Assembly: GCA_020444205.1 (NCBI GenBank)
Contig: JAHLLJ010000005.1
Location: 1-64,000 of the forward strand
DNA from: Deltaproteobacteria bacterium
GTDB lineage: Bacteria; Desulfobacterota; Desulfarculia; Desulfarculales; Desulfarculaceae
Length of the DNA: 64,000 nt
Direction: 5' to 3'
The notes under the pieces are model-generated. The model was not told the DNA's origin, made no database searches, and was given only the letters and a program-made list of their open reading frames with translations. The position numbers were made by a program, and so were the translations under genes. Shown one piece after another: positions 17,707 through 25,840 of the stretch; the stretch's first letter is position 1, and each line of letters begins with the position of its first letter.

Positions 17707-17739
17707 GCCCCCATATGCCAAGTTCGCCTGGAGGCCCTT

Positions 17740-18339
17740 ATGGCACAAATGGTCAGGGATTTCGACTGGCGCCGGCCGGGAACTTTTTTGCCGGTGGCCA
17801 TGGCTGCATCCTTCAAGACCAAGACCTTTTTCAGCCAAATGGACAACCGGGGCGACCTGATTGCCCCGCTTATGTTCCTGGCGTGGGTCCACCTGCTTGG
17901 CTCCCTGGCCGCGCTCATCGCCGGGTTCCCCATAACCGCCGTGGCCTGGGGTTTCATCACCCGCCTGGTGGTGGACCTCATCTTCATCGGCCTGGTCTAC
18001 ACCATTGGCCACCACATAATGCGCAACCCTCTGAATGCAGGGGGGTTTTTGCGCGTGGTCTGCTATTGTCTCGGGATCAAGATCGTTGCGGTGATTCTGC
18101 CTTTTTTAGCAGGCTACCAGGACGCCCTGATGGTGTTGGTTTATGTGTATTTTTTCGTGACTCTGTACTTTGGGCTTCGCGCGGCCGCGGGGTTCACTTT
18201 CCTGCAGTCCGCCACCTGCGTGCTGCTTTCGGTGGTGGGCATGGTGCTGCTGATGAGCCTTATCAGCAGCTTCACGGTGAGCGTGCCGATCCAGGGACCG
18301 GCCGGGGCCTCGGCGCCGGGACTCGGGCAACCCAAGTAG
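17740..18339 (+). CDS. Yip1-domain membrane protein
   Basis: The 199-residue protein has a short cytosolic N-terminus (MAQMVRDFDWRRPG ... FSQMDNRGDL) and five hydrophobic helices. It matches the bacterial YIP1 family plan: FITRLVVDLIFIGLVYTIGHH, then GGFLRVVCYCLG near the third helix. The function is unknown in bacteria. It precedes the MacA-like adaptor gene by 61 bases and may share its transcript. The last 15 residues are Gly/Ala/Pro-rich. Confidence 0.75.
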   Translation: MAQMVRDFDWRRPGTFLPVAMAASFKTKTFFSQMDNRGDLIAPLMFLAWVHLLGSLAALIAGFPITAVAWGFITRLVVDLIFIGLVYTIGHHIMRNPLNAGGFLRVVCYCLGIKIVAVILPFLAGYQDALMVLVYVYFFVTLYFGLRAAAGFTFLQSATCVLLSVVGMVLLMSLISSFTVSVPIQGPAGASAPGLGQPK

Positions 18340-18400
18340 CGGCCTTCATCGCCACAGTATAAAATCAGACAAATTGGCGTCTTCTTAGAGGGAGTGGATC

Positions 18401-19651
18401 TTGGGAAAAGCCAGGGGGCTGAAATGGGCGGTTACCGGGGTGGTGATTGTGGCCTTGGCAGGGGGGCTGTGGGCCTGGTGGCCCGACGGCGATCAGAAGC
18501 GGCAGATTCAAGGCAAGGACTTTCAGGTTAAGCGCGGCACCATCCGGCGCATGGTGGTTTCCACCGGCACGGTGAAACCCCAGGTGGGGGCTGAAGTCAA
18601 GGTGGGCGCCCGGGTGAGCGGCCGGGTGGAAAAGCTTTTGGTCAGCATCGGTCAGAAGGTCCAGGCGGGCCAGGTGGTGGCCGTAATCGAGCACCGCGAC
18701 CTGGAGGCCAAGCTAAGCCAGGCCCAGGCCGAGCTGAATGCGGATAAAGCCCGTCTGCAAAGGATAAAGACCACCGGACCCAAAGAGATCGCTCGAGCCG
18801 AGTTCGAGCTGGCCGAAGCCAAAGCCACCCTGGACTTATCGTCCCTGGATTTCCAACGTCAGGAAAAAATGCGCACCAGCGATCTGGTGGCTCAGGATGC
18901 CCTGGACCGGGCCCGGGAGAAACACCTGGTGGCCCAGGCCCGCCTCAACGCGGCCAAAGCCAAGCTCAACCAGGCTCAGCACAGCTATCAACAAGACCTC
19001 AAGGTGGCCGAGGCCGACTTGGCCGCCTCCCAGGCCCGCCTGGTCACCGCCCAGGTCAACCTAAACTACGCCACCATTCGGGCTCCCATAACCGGCGTGG
19101 TGTCCAGCGTATCCACCCAGGAGGGCGAGACCGTGGCGGCCAGCCTGAGCGCCCCCACCTTTATCAACATCGTGGACCTGTCCCGTTTGCAGGTCGACGA
19201 CTTTGTGGACGAGACCGACATCGGAATGGTCAAGGTGGACCAGAAAGCCTTTTTCACGGTGGACGCCTATCCGCACAAAAAGTTCATGGGTGTGGTGGAG
19301 TCCATCCAACCCTCGGCCAACATCGTGGACGATGTGGTCTACTACCCGGTGACCATAAAAATACTGGGCGATTACCAAGACCAGCTAAAGCCGGAGATGA
19401 CCGCCACGGTGAGCATCATCACCGGGGTGCGGCGCGACGTGCTCATCGTGCCGGCTCCGGCCATCCGGCGCAAAGGCGGCAAGAGCATGGTCCATGTACG
19501 CCGGGACGGCCAGGTCAGCCTACAGCCGGTGCAGGTGGGCTGGACCGAGGATTCATGGGCGGAAATCACCGAGGGTCTTGAGCAAGGCCAGACTTTGATC
19601 GTCCCCATGAATACCCCCATGGCCGCCTCGCGATCAGGCGGGAGGCACTGA
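18401..19651 (+). CDS. MacA/HlyD-type periplasmic adaptor subunit
   Basis: The 416-residue protein starts at TTG 18401 (GAGGGAG upstream). It has an N-terminal membrane anchor (WAVTGVVIVALAGGLWAWW), a biotinyl-lipoyl-like half (VGARVSGRVEKLLVSIGQKV) and a long coiled-coil hairpin (about residues 105-215, rich in Ala, Lys, Glu and Gln). The second lipoyl half follows (YATIRAPITGVVSSV), then beta-barrel and membrane-proximal domains. It would link the MacB-like exporter encoded downstream to an outer-membrane channel. No outer-membrane TolC gene is adjacent. Confidence 0.9.
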   Translation: MGKARGLKWAVTGVVIVALAGGLWAWWPDGDQKRQIQGKDFQVKRGTIRRMVVSTGTVKPQVGAEVKVGARVSGRVEKLLVSIGQKVQAGQVVAVIEHRDLEAKLSQAQAELNADKARLQRIKTTGPKEIARAEFELAEAKATLDLSSLDFQRQEKMRTSDLVAQDALDRAREKHLVAQARLNAAKAKLNQAQHSYQQDLKVAEADLAASQARLVTAQVNLNYATIRAPITGVVSSVSTQEGETVAASLSAPTFINIVDLSRLQVDDFVDETDIGMVKVDQKAFFTVDAYPHKKFMGVVESIQPSANIVDDVVYYPVTIKILGDYQDQLKPEMTATVSIITGVRRDVLIVPAPAIRRKGGKSMVHVRRDGQVSLQPVQVGWTEDSWAEITEGLEQGQTLIVPMNTPMAASRSGGRH

Positions 19652-19659
19652 GGCCTACC

Positions 19660-20388
19660 TTGATCAAGCTAAAAGGCATCACCAAGACCTACTACCGGGG
19701 CAAGGTGGACACCCCCGCCCTTTTGGGCATAGACCTGCACGTGCGCGCCGGTGAGTTCCTGGCCATCATGGGCCCCTCGGGATCGGGCAAATCCACCCTG
19801 TTGCACATCTTGGGCCTTTTGGACCGCCCCAGCGACGGCTCCTACCGCCTGGACGGCACGGAGGTCTCCTCTCTGAGTGACGACGAGCTGGCCCGCCTGC
19901 GCAACGACAAGCTGGGCTTCGTGTTCCAATCCTTTCATCTTTTGCCCAAATCCACCGCCCTGGACAACGTGCTCTTGCCCTTCACCTATGCCGGGCAATT
20001 TCCCGCCGACGCCCGGGAGCGGGCCAAACGGGCCCTGGCCCGGGTGGGCCTGGAGCCCCGCCTGCACCACCGCCCCGGCGAGATGAGCGGCGGCGAGTGT
20101 CAGCGGGTGGCCATCGCCCGGGCGCTGGTCAACGACCCTGAGGTGATCTTTGCCGACGAACCCACCGGCAACCTGGACCAACGCTCATCCTTGGAAATCA
20201 TATCCATCCTGCAGGAGCTGCATGCCGAAGGGCGCACCATCGTTTTGGTCACCCACGACGCGGCAGTGGGCTGCATGTGCAACCGTGTGCTGCGGGTGGT
20301 CTACGGCAAGGTGCAAAGCGATGAGCTGGTGCCCGCGCCCACCCAGGCTGCCCAGCAATTGCAAGCCCTGCCCGAGACCGCCAAGTGA
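19660..20388 (+). CDS. MacB/LolD-type ABC transporter ATPase
   Basis: The 242-residue ATPase has Walker A GPSGSGKST, a Q-loop in FVFQSFHLLPK, the signature MSGGECQRVAIARAL (C after SGGE instead of the usual Q), Walker B VIFADEPTGNLD and the H-loop VTHD. The FVFQ...LLP and EPTGNLD blocks are typical of the MacB/LolD/FtsE group that powers mechanotransmission rather than classical transport. The start is TTG at 19660, 8 bases after the adaptor stop. It overlaps the next permease by 4 bases. Confidence 0.92.
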   Translation: MIKLKGITKTYYRGKVDTPALLGIDLHVRAGEFLAIMGPSGSGKSTLLHILGLLDRPSDGSYRLDGTEVSSLSDDELARLRNDKLGFVFQSFHLLPKSTALDNVLLPFTYAGQFPADARERAKRALARVGLEPRLHHRPGEMSGGECQRVAIARALVNDPEVIFADEPTGNLDQRSSLEIISILQELHAEGRTIVLVTHDAAVGCMCNRVLRVVYGKVQSDELVPAPTQAAQQLQALPETAK

Positions 20389-21599
20389 ACCTGGCCTGGC
20401 GCCTGCTCAGGGCTGCGGTCGGCTCCCTGTGGGCCTTCCGCTCCTATTCTGCCTTGATGATGATCGGCCTGATCATCGGCATCGCCTCGCTCACCGTAAT
20501 TCACCAGATCGGACAAGGAGCCCAAAGGGAGGTTTCGGCCAGAATGGCTTCCATGGGCTTTGGGGCCGACGCCTTTTACATCTCTCCCGGCGGGGGCCGC
20601 TTGGGGGTGCGCCACGGCATGAAACGCACCATGACCTTGACCCCCCAAGACGCGGCGGCCATCTCCCGGGTGGAAGGCGTGGCCCAGGTGGTGCCCCATA
20701 AAAATATTTCCCGCACCCAGGTGGCCGCCGGGGGCAACAACACCATCACCCGGGTCCGGGGAACCCCGCCCAGCTGGGCCGCGGCCCGCAACTGGCCCAT
20801 ACTCTATGGCCGCTTCATCACCGCAAACGACATTAGACAAAACACCAGGGTGGCGGTGCTGGGCACCACGGTGATGGGCGAGCTTTTCGGCGACACCAAT
20901 CCCTTGGGCAAACGCATCAGGGTGGGACGCACCCCTTTTGTTGTGGTGGGGGTGTTGGAGTCCAAGGGCTCCAGCGGCTGGAACGATCGCGACGACATGG
21001 TGGTGATCCCCATGTCCACGGCACTCAACCGCCTGAGCCGCAACGACAAGATCAGCGGTATGCGTGTGCACATGACCGATACCTCCCAGGCGGCGCGAAT
21101 CAAAGCCGAAGTAACCGCCCTGTTGCGTGAGAGGCATTCCCTGGGGGCGGGAGTGCCCGACGATTTCCTCATCATCACCCCCGAGGAGCTCATGAAGCTC
21201 TATACCCGCCAGAGCCGCTCCCTGGTGGCCATGCTCACCTTTGTCGGCGCGGTGAGCCTTTTCGTCTCCGGGGTGGTGATCATGAACATCATGCTGGTGG
21301 CGGTGAGCGAGCGGGCCTATGAGATCGGAGTGCGCCGGGCGGTGGGGGCCAGGCGGCGCGACATCCTCTACCAGATATTTATGGAGTCGCTCATAGTGGC
21401 GGCGATCGGCGGGTTATGCGGTTTGCTCGTAGGCCAACTGCTCTCTTACCTGGCCACCTGGCTGCTGGCCATCCCCACCGCCTTCAGCCCCACCGGCTTT
21501 TTGTGGGCTCTGGGTTTCAGCGCGGGAGTGGGCCTGTTGTTCGGAGTGGCCCCAGCTAAAAAGGCGGCCGATCTCAACCCGGTGGAGGCTCTCCGATGA
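20385..21599 (+). CDS. MacB/FtsX-type ABC permease, first of two
   Basis: The 404-residue permease has the MacB plan: TM1 near the N-terminus, a large periplasmic domain (about residues 45-270) and three C-terminal helices. The FtsX signature ERAYEIGVRRAVGARRRDIL precedes the third helix. The GTG start overlaps the ATPase stop (GTGA). With the ATPase and adaptor it would form an efflux or lipoprotein-extraction machine in the inner membrane. It shares blocks of sequence with the next gene, showing an old tandem duplication. Confidence 0.9.
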   Translation: MNLAWRLLRAAVGSLWAFRSYSALMMIGLIIGIASLTVIHQIGQGAQREVSARMASMGFGADAFYISPGGGRLGVRHGMKRTMTLTPQDAAAISRVEGVAQVVPHKNISRTQVAAGGNNTITRVRGTPPSWAAARNWPILYGRFITANDIRQNTRVAVLGTTVMGELFGDTNPLGKRIRVGRTPFVVVGVLESKGSSGWNDRDDMVVIPMSTALNRLSRNDKISGMRVHMTDTSQAARIKAEVTALLRERHSLGAGVPDDFLIITPEELMKLYTRQSRSLVAMLTFVGAVSLFVSGVVIMNIMLVAVSERAYEIGVRRAVGARRRDILYQIFMESLIVAAIGGLCGLLVGQLLSYLATWLLAIPTAFSPTGFLWALGFSAGVGLLFGVAPAKKAADLNPVEALR

Positions 21600-22822
21600 A
21601 CCCGGGGCGCTCCCGCCGCCTCATGGCCGCCGCCTGGGAAGGGCTGTGGGGGCACCGGTTGCGCGCGGCCTTGGCCGCCGGGGGCCTGTTGGTGGGAGTT
21701 GCCGCGGTGGTGGTCATGGTAGCCGTGGGCCAGGGTACGCGCAACCAAGTCCTGGAGCGCATAACCGCCCTGGGCACCAACATCGTTTGGGTGCACGCGG
21801 CCAAACGCTCCTTTAGCGGAACGCGGGGCCGCACCACCAGCGAGGTAGTTGCCTTGCAGCCCGCCGACGCCGAGGCCATGGCGCGCCTGGAAGGAGCCGA
21901 GACCGCCTCGGCCCTGGATACGCGCCTGTTGCGCATATCCGGACCGGAAGGCACCACCGACTCCCGGGTGATATCCGCCCTGCCCAATATTTTCGCCTTG
22001 GAGGGCCAGGGCTTGCGCGAAGGCCGCTATTTCACCGCCAAGGAGAATCGGGCACGTAAACGGGTGGCGGTTATCGGTCCGACCCTGCGTAAGCATTTAT
22101 CCGGAGACATCTCTCTGGTGGGGCGGACCATAGAGGTGAAAAAGCAACCCTTCCTGGTGGTGGGAGAGCTGCTGCCCAAAGGGGTGGACGCCAATGGCAA
22201 TGACCTGGACGACCGCCTCTACGTGCCGCTAAAGACCGGTCAGTCGCGCCTCATGGGCGGCAGGCGCCACGTGGGCCTGCTGGTGGCCAGAGCCGAAAGC
22301 GAGGCAACCATGGAAACCCTGGTGCGGGAGATTACCCGGCTGTTGCGCCAGCGGCACAACCTGCGCCCCGGTCAGCCCGATGATTTCTCGCTTTTCACCC
22401 AAACGGAAATCATCAAGCGAAGGGAGGAGTCCAACCGCCTTTTTTCGGCCACCACAACCGGGGTGGCGGCGGTAAGCCTGCTGGTGGCCGGGGTGGGAAT
22501 CATGGCCGTGCTGCTCATATCGGTAAAGGAGCGCACCACCGAGATCGGGCTGCGCCGGGCGGTGGGGGCCAGGCGGCGTGACATTCTCTGGCAGTTCTTG
22601 GCCGAAGCCATAATTCTCGGCCTGGCCGGAGGCGGCGGGGGAGCTTTGCTGGGCTTGGCCGTTGCGGTGGCGGTGCGCCTTTTTGGTCCCCTGGAGTTCG
22701 CCCTGCCCGTGGGCCCGGCCCTGGGCGCGGGCTTTTTGGGCCTGGCCATATCCATGGTCTTTGGCTTGGCCCCGGCGCGGCGGGCGGCGGGCCTCACCCC
22801 GGTGGACGCCCTCAGAGACTAG
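21596..22822 (+). CDS. MacB/FtsX-type ABC permease, second of two
   Basis: This 408-residue protein has the same topology as the preceding permease: TM1, a periplasmic domain and three C-terminal helices. The same signature RTTEIGLRRAVGARRRDILW is present. The DNA encoding this signature is nearly identical to that at about 21332-21369. The two permeases could form a heterodimer, unlike the homodimeric single-chain MacB. The ATG overlaps the preceding stop by 4 bases. It is the last gene of the four-gene operon. Confidence 0.9.
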   Translation: MNPGRSRRLMAAAWEGLWGHRLRAALAAGGLLVGVAAVVVMVAVGQGTRNQVLERITALGTNIVWVHAAKRSFSGTRGRTTSEVVALQPADAEAMARLEGAETASALDTRLLRISGPEGTTDSRVISALPNIFALEGQGLREGRYFTAKENRARKRVAVIGPTLRKHLSGDISLVGRTIEVKKQPFLVVGELLPKGVDANGNDLDDRLYVPLKTGQSRLMGGRRHVGLLVARAESEATMETLVREITRLLRQRHNLRPGQPDDFSLFTQTEIIKRREESNRLFSATTTGVAAVSLLVAGVGIMAVLLISVKERTTEIGLRRAVGARRRDILWQFLAEAIILGLAGGGGGALLGLAVAVAVRLFGPLEFALPVGPALGAGFLGLAISMVFGLAPARRAAGLTPVDALRD

Positions 22823-22950
22823 CCCCCTTCCCTCAAAAGCAACAAGGCCATTCGCAACCGCGAACAGCCTCATTAGCCTTAGGCAGCCGGTGGCACCGCC
22901 TCCATAAGCAGCTATTTAAAAAGCAGTAGGCCGACCAGGGGCGCATCCTT

Positions 22951-23057
22951 GCGGCACAGCCAGGAAGCGCCAGGCAAGGCGTTCGGCAAGCGAAAGCCGG
23001 AGGCGCAGTTTAAGCTACATCGAGGCTTGAGCGCCGCCGCCAACGCAGCATAGCGCC
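22951..23057 (-). repeat. Dispersed intergenic repeat, copy 3 (about 107 nt, inverted)
   Basis: On the minus strand this resembles copies 1 and 2: GGCACAGCCAG at one end, GCTACATCGAGGC in the centre and CAACGCAGCATAGC at the other end. The central hairpin persists as GTAG pairing with CTGC, a compensating change with one G-U pair. It lies in the 251-base gap between the permease operon and the hydrogenase operon. The rest of the gap shows no other feature. Confidence 0.6.
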
Positions 23058-23073
23058 GCTTGGCGAAGCCGCA

Positions 23074-23292
23074 CTAGCCTCCAAACTCGCTGCCGCAATA
23101 GGGGCAGTACTTAAAACCGGTATCATGAAGCACCTCGCCGCAGGCGCTGCAGCGGGTGATCATCTCGTTGGCGCAAAAGGGGCAGTACAAGAAGCAGCCG
23201 CACTGATCGCGCACTTCCATAGGCAGATCCTGCCACTGGTCCTGGCAATCGGTTTCCTGGCAGACCTTTTCCTTGCGGGCCAAATCGGACAT
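23074..23292 (-). CDS. Small double zinc-ribbon protein
   Basis: The 72-residue protein has CPFCANEM and CSACGEVLHDTGFKYCPYCG, a pattern of CxxC pairs able to bind two zinc ions, plus further cysteines in its N-terminal half (CQETDCQ). It is the last gene after the hydrogenase structural and maturation genes, 2 bases after hypC, and so belongs to that operon. It may help metal delivery or a maturation step, but its function is unknown. HypA-type zinc sites are superficially similar, yet it lacks the HypA N-terminal nickel motif. Confidence 0.72.
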   Translation of the reverse strand: MSDLARKEKVCQETDCQDQWQDLPMEVRDQCGCFLYCPFCANEMITRCSACGEVLHDTGFKYCPYCGSEFGG

Positions 23293-23294
23293 GT

Positions 23295-23534
23295 TTATTC
23301 TCCCGTTCCCTCTTGGGGAACTCGGTTGGTAAGGTCCCTGAGCAACTCGATGGAGGCCAAGGCATCGGCCTCTTCCACCTTGTGCAGCGCAAAGCCGGCG
23401 TGGGTGATCACATAATCGCCCAACTGCAAATCAGGCACCATCAGGGTGGACACGCGGCGCTCTACCCCGCCCACCTCCACGGTGGCCATGTCCTCGCCCA
23501 GCTCAATGATCTTGGCGGGTATGGCTAAACACAT
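23295..23534 (-). CDS. hypC: Hydrogenase assembly chaperone HypC
   Basis: The 79-residue protein starts MCLAIPAKI, the invariant HypC/HybG N-terminus whose Cys2 binds the Fe(CN)2CO precursor. It has the expected GDYVITHAGFALHKV block. It carries the iron centre from HypD to the large subunit precursor. The start overlaps the end of the maturation-protease gene by 32 bases in another frame, an unusually long overlap. HypA, B, D, E and F are not in the window. Confidence 0.93.
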   Translation of the reverse strand: MCLAIPAKIIELGEDMATVEVGGVERRVSTLMVPDLQLGDYVITHAGFALHKVEEADALASIELLRDLTNRVPQEGTGE

Positions 23535-24048
23535 CGGTCACCTCGCGGGGTTGCACGGCTGGTTGGGCCGGAGAGCCCAGCCGCTCCAGTTCCTTGAGCA
23601 CCTGGTCCATGAGGGGCTCCACCGCCTGCTCCACCTGGGGGGTCAATTCCAGGCCGTAATTGTCGATGTCGCCGAACTCCACTCCTATGACCACCACCTC
23701 TGGCGGATCGCCCAACAGGGGTAGCATGGCCATGGTTTCCATTAGGTCGATCTGGTGCAGGCTGTCCTTGTATTGGATGTGCTCGGGCCTGGCGTCCCAG
23801 GGAAAGCGGTAAACCGTGCCGGGCGCCTCGCCGCCGCGCACCGCGTCCACCACTATCACCCGCCGGGCCTCCATCATTCGCCCGGCCAGGGACAGGCCCA
23901 GCACCCCTCCGTCCATTACCTTGACGTTGGGCGGAAAATCATAGCGGGCCATCAGCTCATGAGCCACCCGCACTCCCACGCCTTCGTCGGTGAGCAATAC
24001 GTTGCCCACGCCCAGAATCAGGATCTTTTGTGTCTCGGCCTGGTTCAT
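23503..24048 (-). CDS. NiFe hydrogenase maturation endopeptidase (HyaD/HycI type)
   Basis: The 181-residue protein matches the HyaD/HybD protease family: ILILGVGNVLLTDEGVGVR with the nickel-sensing Glu, a conserved Asp in VVDAVRGG, and a His in SLHQIDL. It removes the C-terminal extension of the large subunit after nickel insertion. The large-subunit gene upstream encodes DPCIACGVH followed by a 15-residue tail, the substrate expected. The ATG at 24048 was chosen from the family N-terminus; the open frame runs further up into the spacer. Confidence 0.9.
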   Translation of the reverse strand: MNQAETQKILILGVGNVLLTDEGVGVRVAHELMARYDFPPNVKVMDGGVLGLSLAGRMMEARRVIVVDAVRGGEAPGTVYRFPWDARPEHIQYKDSLHQIDLMETMAMLPLLGDPPEVVVIGVEFGDIDNYGLELTPQVEQAVEPLMDQVLKELERLGSPAQPAVQPREVTDVFSHTRQDH

Positions 24049-24121
24049 GTTGGCCTCGAGTATAGCAGAAAGGCAACGGGGCGGCGAGAATCCCGCCGCC
24101 CCGTTGATTGGGGTTAGGTGC

Positions 24122-25780
24122 TTAACAAACCTTGAATTTGCGCACTTCGTTGGTATCCGGGTCAATGACGTGCACGCCGCAGGCAATGCAGGGGTCAAAC
24201 GAGTGCACGGTGCGGATGATCTCCAGGGGAGCCTTGGGATCGGCGATGGGCGTGCCGATCAGGGCCTCTTCCACCGGCCCCACCTGGCCCTTGGCGTCGC
24301 GCGGCCCCAGGTTCCAGGTGGAAGGCACCACCAACTGGTAGTTGGCGATTTTGTTTTCCTTGTCCTGGTGGATCCAGTGGCCCAGGGCGCCGCGAGGCAC
24401 GTCGATAAGGCCGTAGCCCATGGCCTCTCCCGGCCATTTCCACTGGGCTGCGGTCTCCAGCTTGCCCGCCTTGATCAGGCCGATGGCCTCGGTGACCCAG
24501 GCGGCCATCTCGTCGGCGATCACCTTGGTCTCGATGGCCCTGGCCGCAGTACGCCCCAGGGTGCTGAACAGGGCGTTGGCCGGCACGTTGAGGTGCTGGA
24601 GCGCCGCGGAGACCAAAGCCACGGTGGGCTTGTGGCCCCGGGCAAAGGCGGCCAACACCTGGGCCAAGGGGCCCACTTCCATGGGCCTGCCGTCGTAGCG
24701 AGGGGCCTTGAACCAGGAGTACTTGCCCTCGTAGTCAAAGCGGGCGTCGTCCAGCGGCTGGGTCACGCCCTTGGACGGAGGCAAGGCCGGCCCGTTCTTG
24801 TACCAGGCCCTGGTCACCTCCTCGGTTATCATGTCGGGATTCACGTCGGCGATCTTACCCAAAGCGCGGTCCATGATCACGCCGCCGGGCAGGAACATCT
24901 TTTCATCCATGTAGCGGCCCGAGTTTTGCGGGAAGTTGCCATAGGCCAGGAAGTTGGTGCATCCGCCGATGTTGCGCGCGCCCCAGTCCTTGTAGAAGCT
25001 GGCCACGGCCAGCACGTCGGGTATGTAGACGTTGTCGATAAACGCCTGCATTTCCTTGAGATAGTAAAGGAACTCGGCCAGGCGGTCCACGTCGAGCATA
25101 TCCTTCACACAGGTCACACCGCCGGTGCAGTAGCTCTGGATGTGGGGGTTCTTGCCGCCGAACAGGGCCATCATTCGAGCAGCCTTGACCTGTAACCGAA
25201 GCAGCATAAGGTAGTGAGACACAGCCAACAGGTTGGCCTCCGGGGGCAGACGGAAGTCCGGGTGCCCCCAATAGCCGTTGGCAAACGGCCCCAACTGACC
25301 GCTGGCAACGAAGGTCTTGAGCTTGTCCTGCACCGCCTTAAAATCAGAGGCGCCGCTATTGGGATAATCCCCCAGCTGACCGGCCAACACGGCTGTTTTC
25401 TTGGGATCGGCCTTGAGGGCGCTGACCACGTCCACCCAGTCCAGAGCGCTCAGTACGTAGAAATGCACCGTGTGGTCGTGCAGGAACTGGGCTCCGTGCA
25501 CCAGGTTGCGGCAGATCCGGGCCAAGGGAGGGATTTTGACCCGAACCGCGTCATCCAGGGCGCGGATAGAGGCCAGGGCGTGCACCTCGGTGCACACGCC
25601 GCAGGCGCGTTGGGTGATCCACGGCGCGTCGCGCGGATCGCGGCCCTGCAGGATTATCTCCAGGCCGCGAAAGAGCTGGGCCGAAGACCAAGCGTTGGTT
25701 ACCTTACCGCCTTCAATTTCCACATCGATACGCAGGTGTCCCTCGATGCGGGTAATCGGATCGATGGTGTATTTTGCCAT
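24122..25780 (-). CDS. hynA: NiFe hydrogenase large subunit
   Basis: The 552-residue catalytic subunit has the N-terminal nickel motif RACGVCTEVHALASI and the C-terminal motif DPCIACGVH, giving the four cysteines of the NiFe site. The residues after the final His (VIDPDTNEVRKFKVC) form the peptide removed by the protease encoded next. RITRIEGHLRIDVE-type sequence at the N-terminus is typical of group 1 uptake hydrogenases. With the Tat-exported small subunit it would oxidise H2 in the periplasm. It lies 60 bases after the small-subunit gene. Confidence 0.95.
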   Translation of the reverse strand: MAKYTIDPITRIEGHLRIDVEIEGGKVTNAWSSAQLFRGLEIILQGRDPRDAPWITQRACGVCTEVHALASIRALDDAVRVKIPPLARICRNLVHGAQFLHDHTVHFYVLSALDWVDVVSALKADPKKTAVLAGQLGDYPNSGASDFKAVQDKLKTFVASGQLGPFANGYWGHPDFRLPPEANLLAVSHYLMLLRLQVKAARMMALFGGKNPHIQSYCTGGVTCVKDMLDVDRLAEFLYYLKEMQAFIDNVYIPDVLAVASFYKDWGARNIGGCTNFLAYGNFPQNSGRYMDEKMFLPGGVIMDRALGKIADVNPDMITEEVTRAWYKNGPALPPSKGVTQPLDDARFDYEGKYSWFKAPRYDGRPMEVGPLAQVLAAFARGHKPTVALVSAALQHLNVPANALFSTLGRTAARAIETKVIADEMAAWVTEAIGLIKAGKLETAAQWKWPGEAMGYGLIDVPRGALGHWIHQDKENKIANYQLVVPSTWNLGPRDAKGQVGPVEEALIGTPIADPKAPLEIIRTVHSFDPCIACGVHVIDPDTNEVRKFKVC

Positions 25781-25840
25781 CTGAATCGTCCTCCTTCATG
25801 GAGCGAGGTTTTCTTTACCTAAACCTTCCATCGGCCCGGC

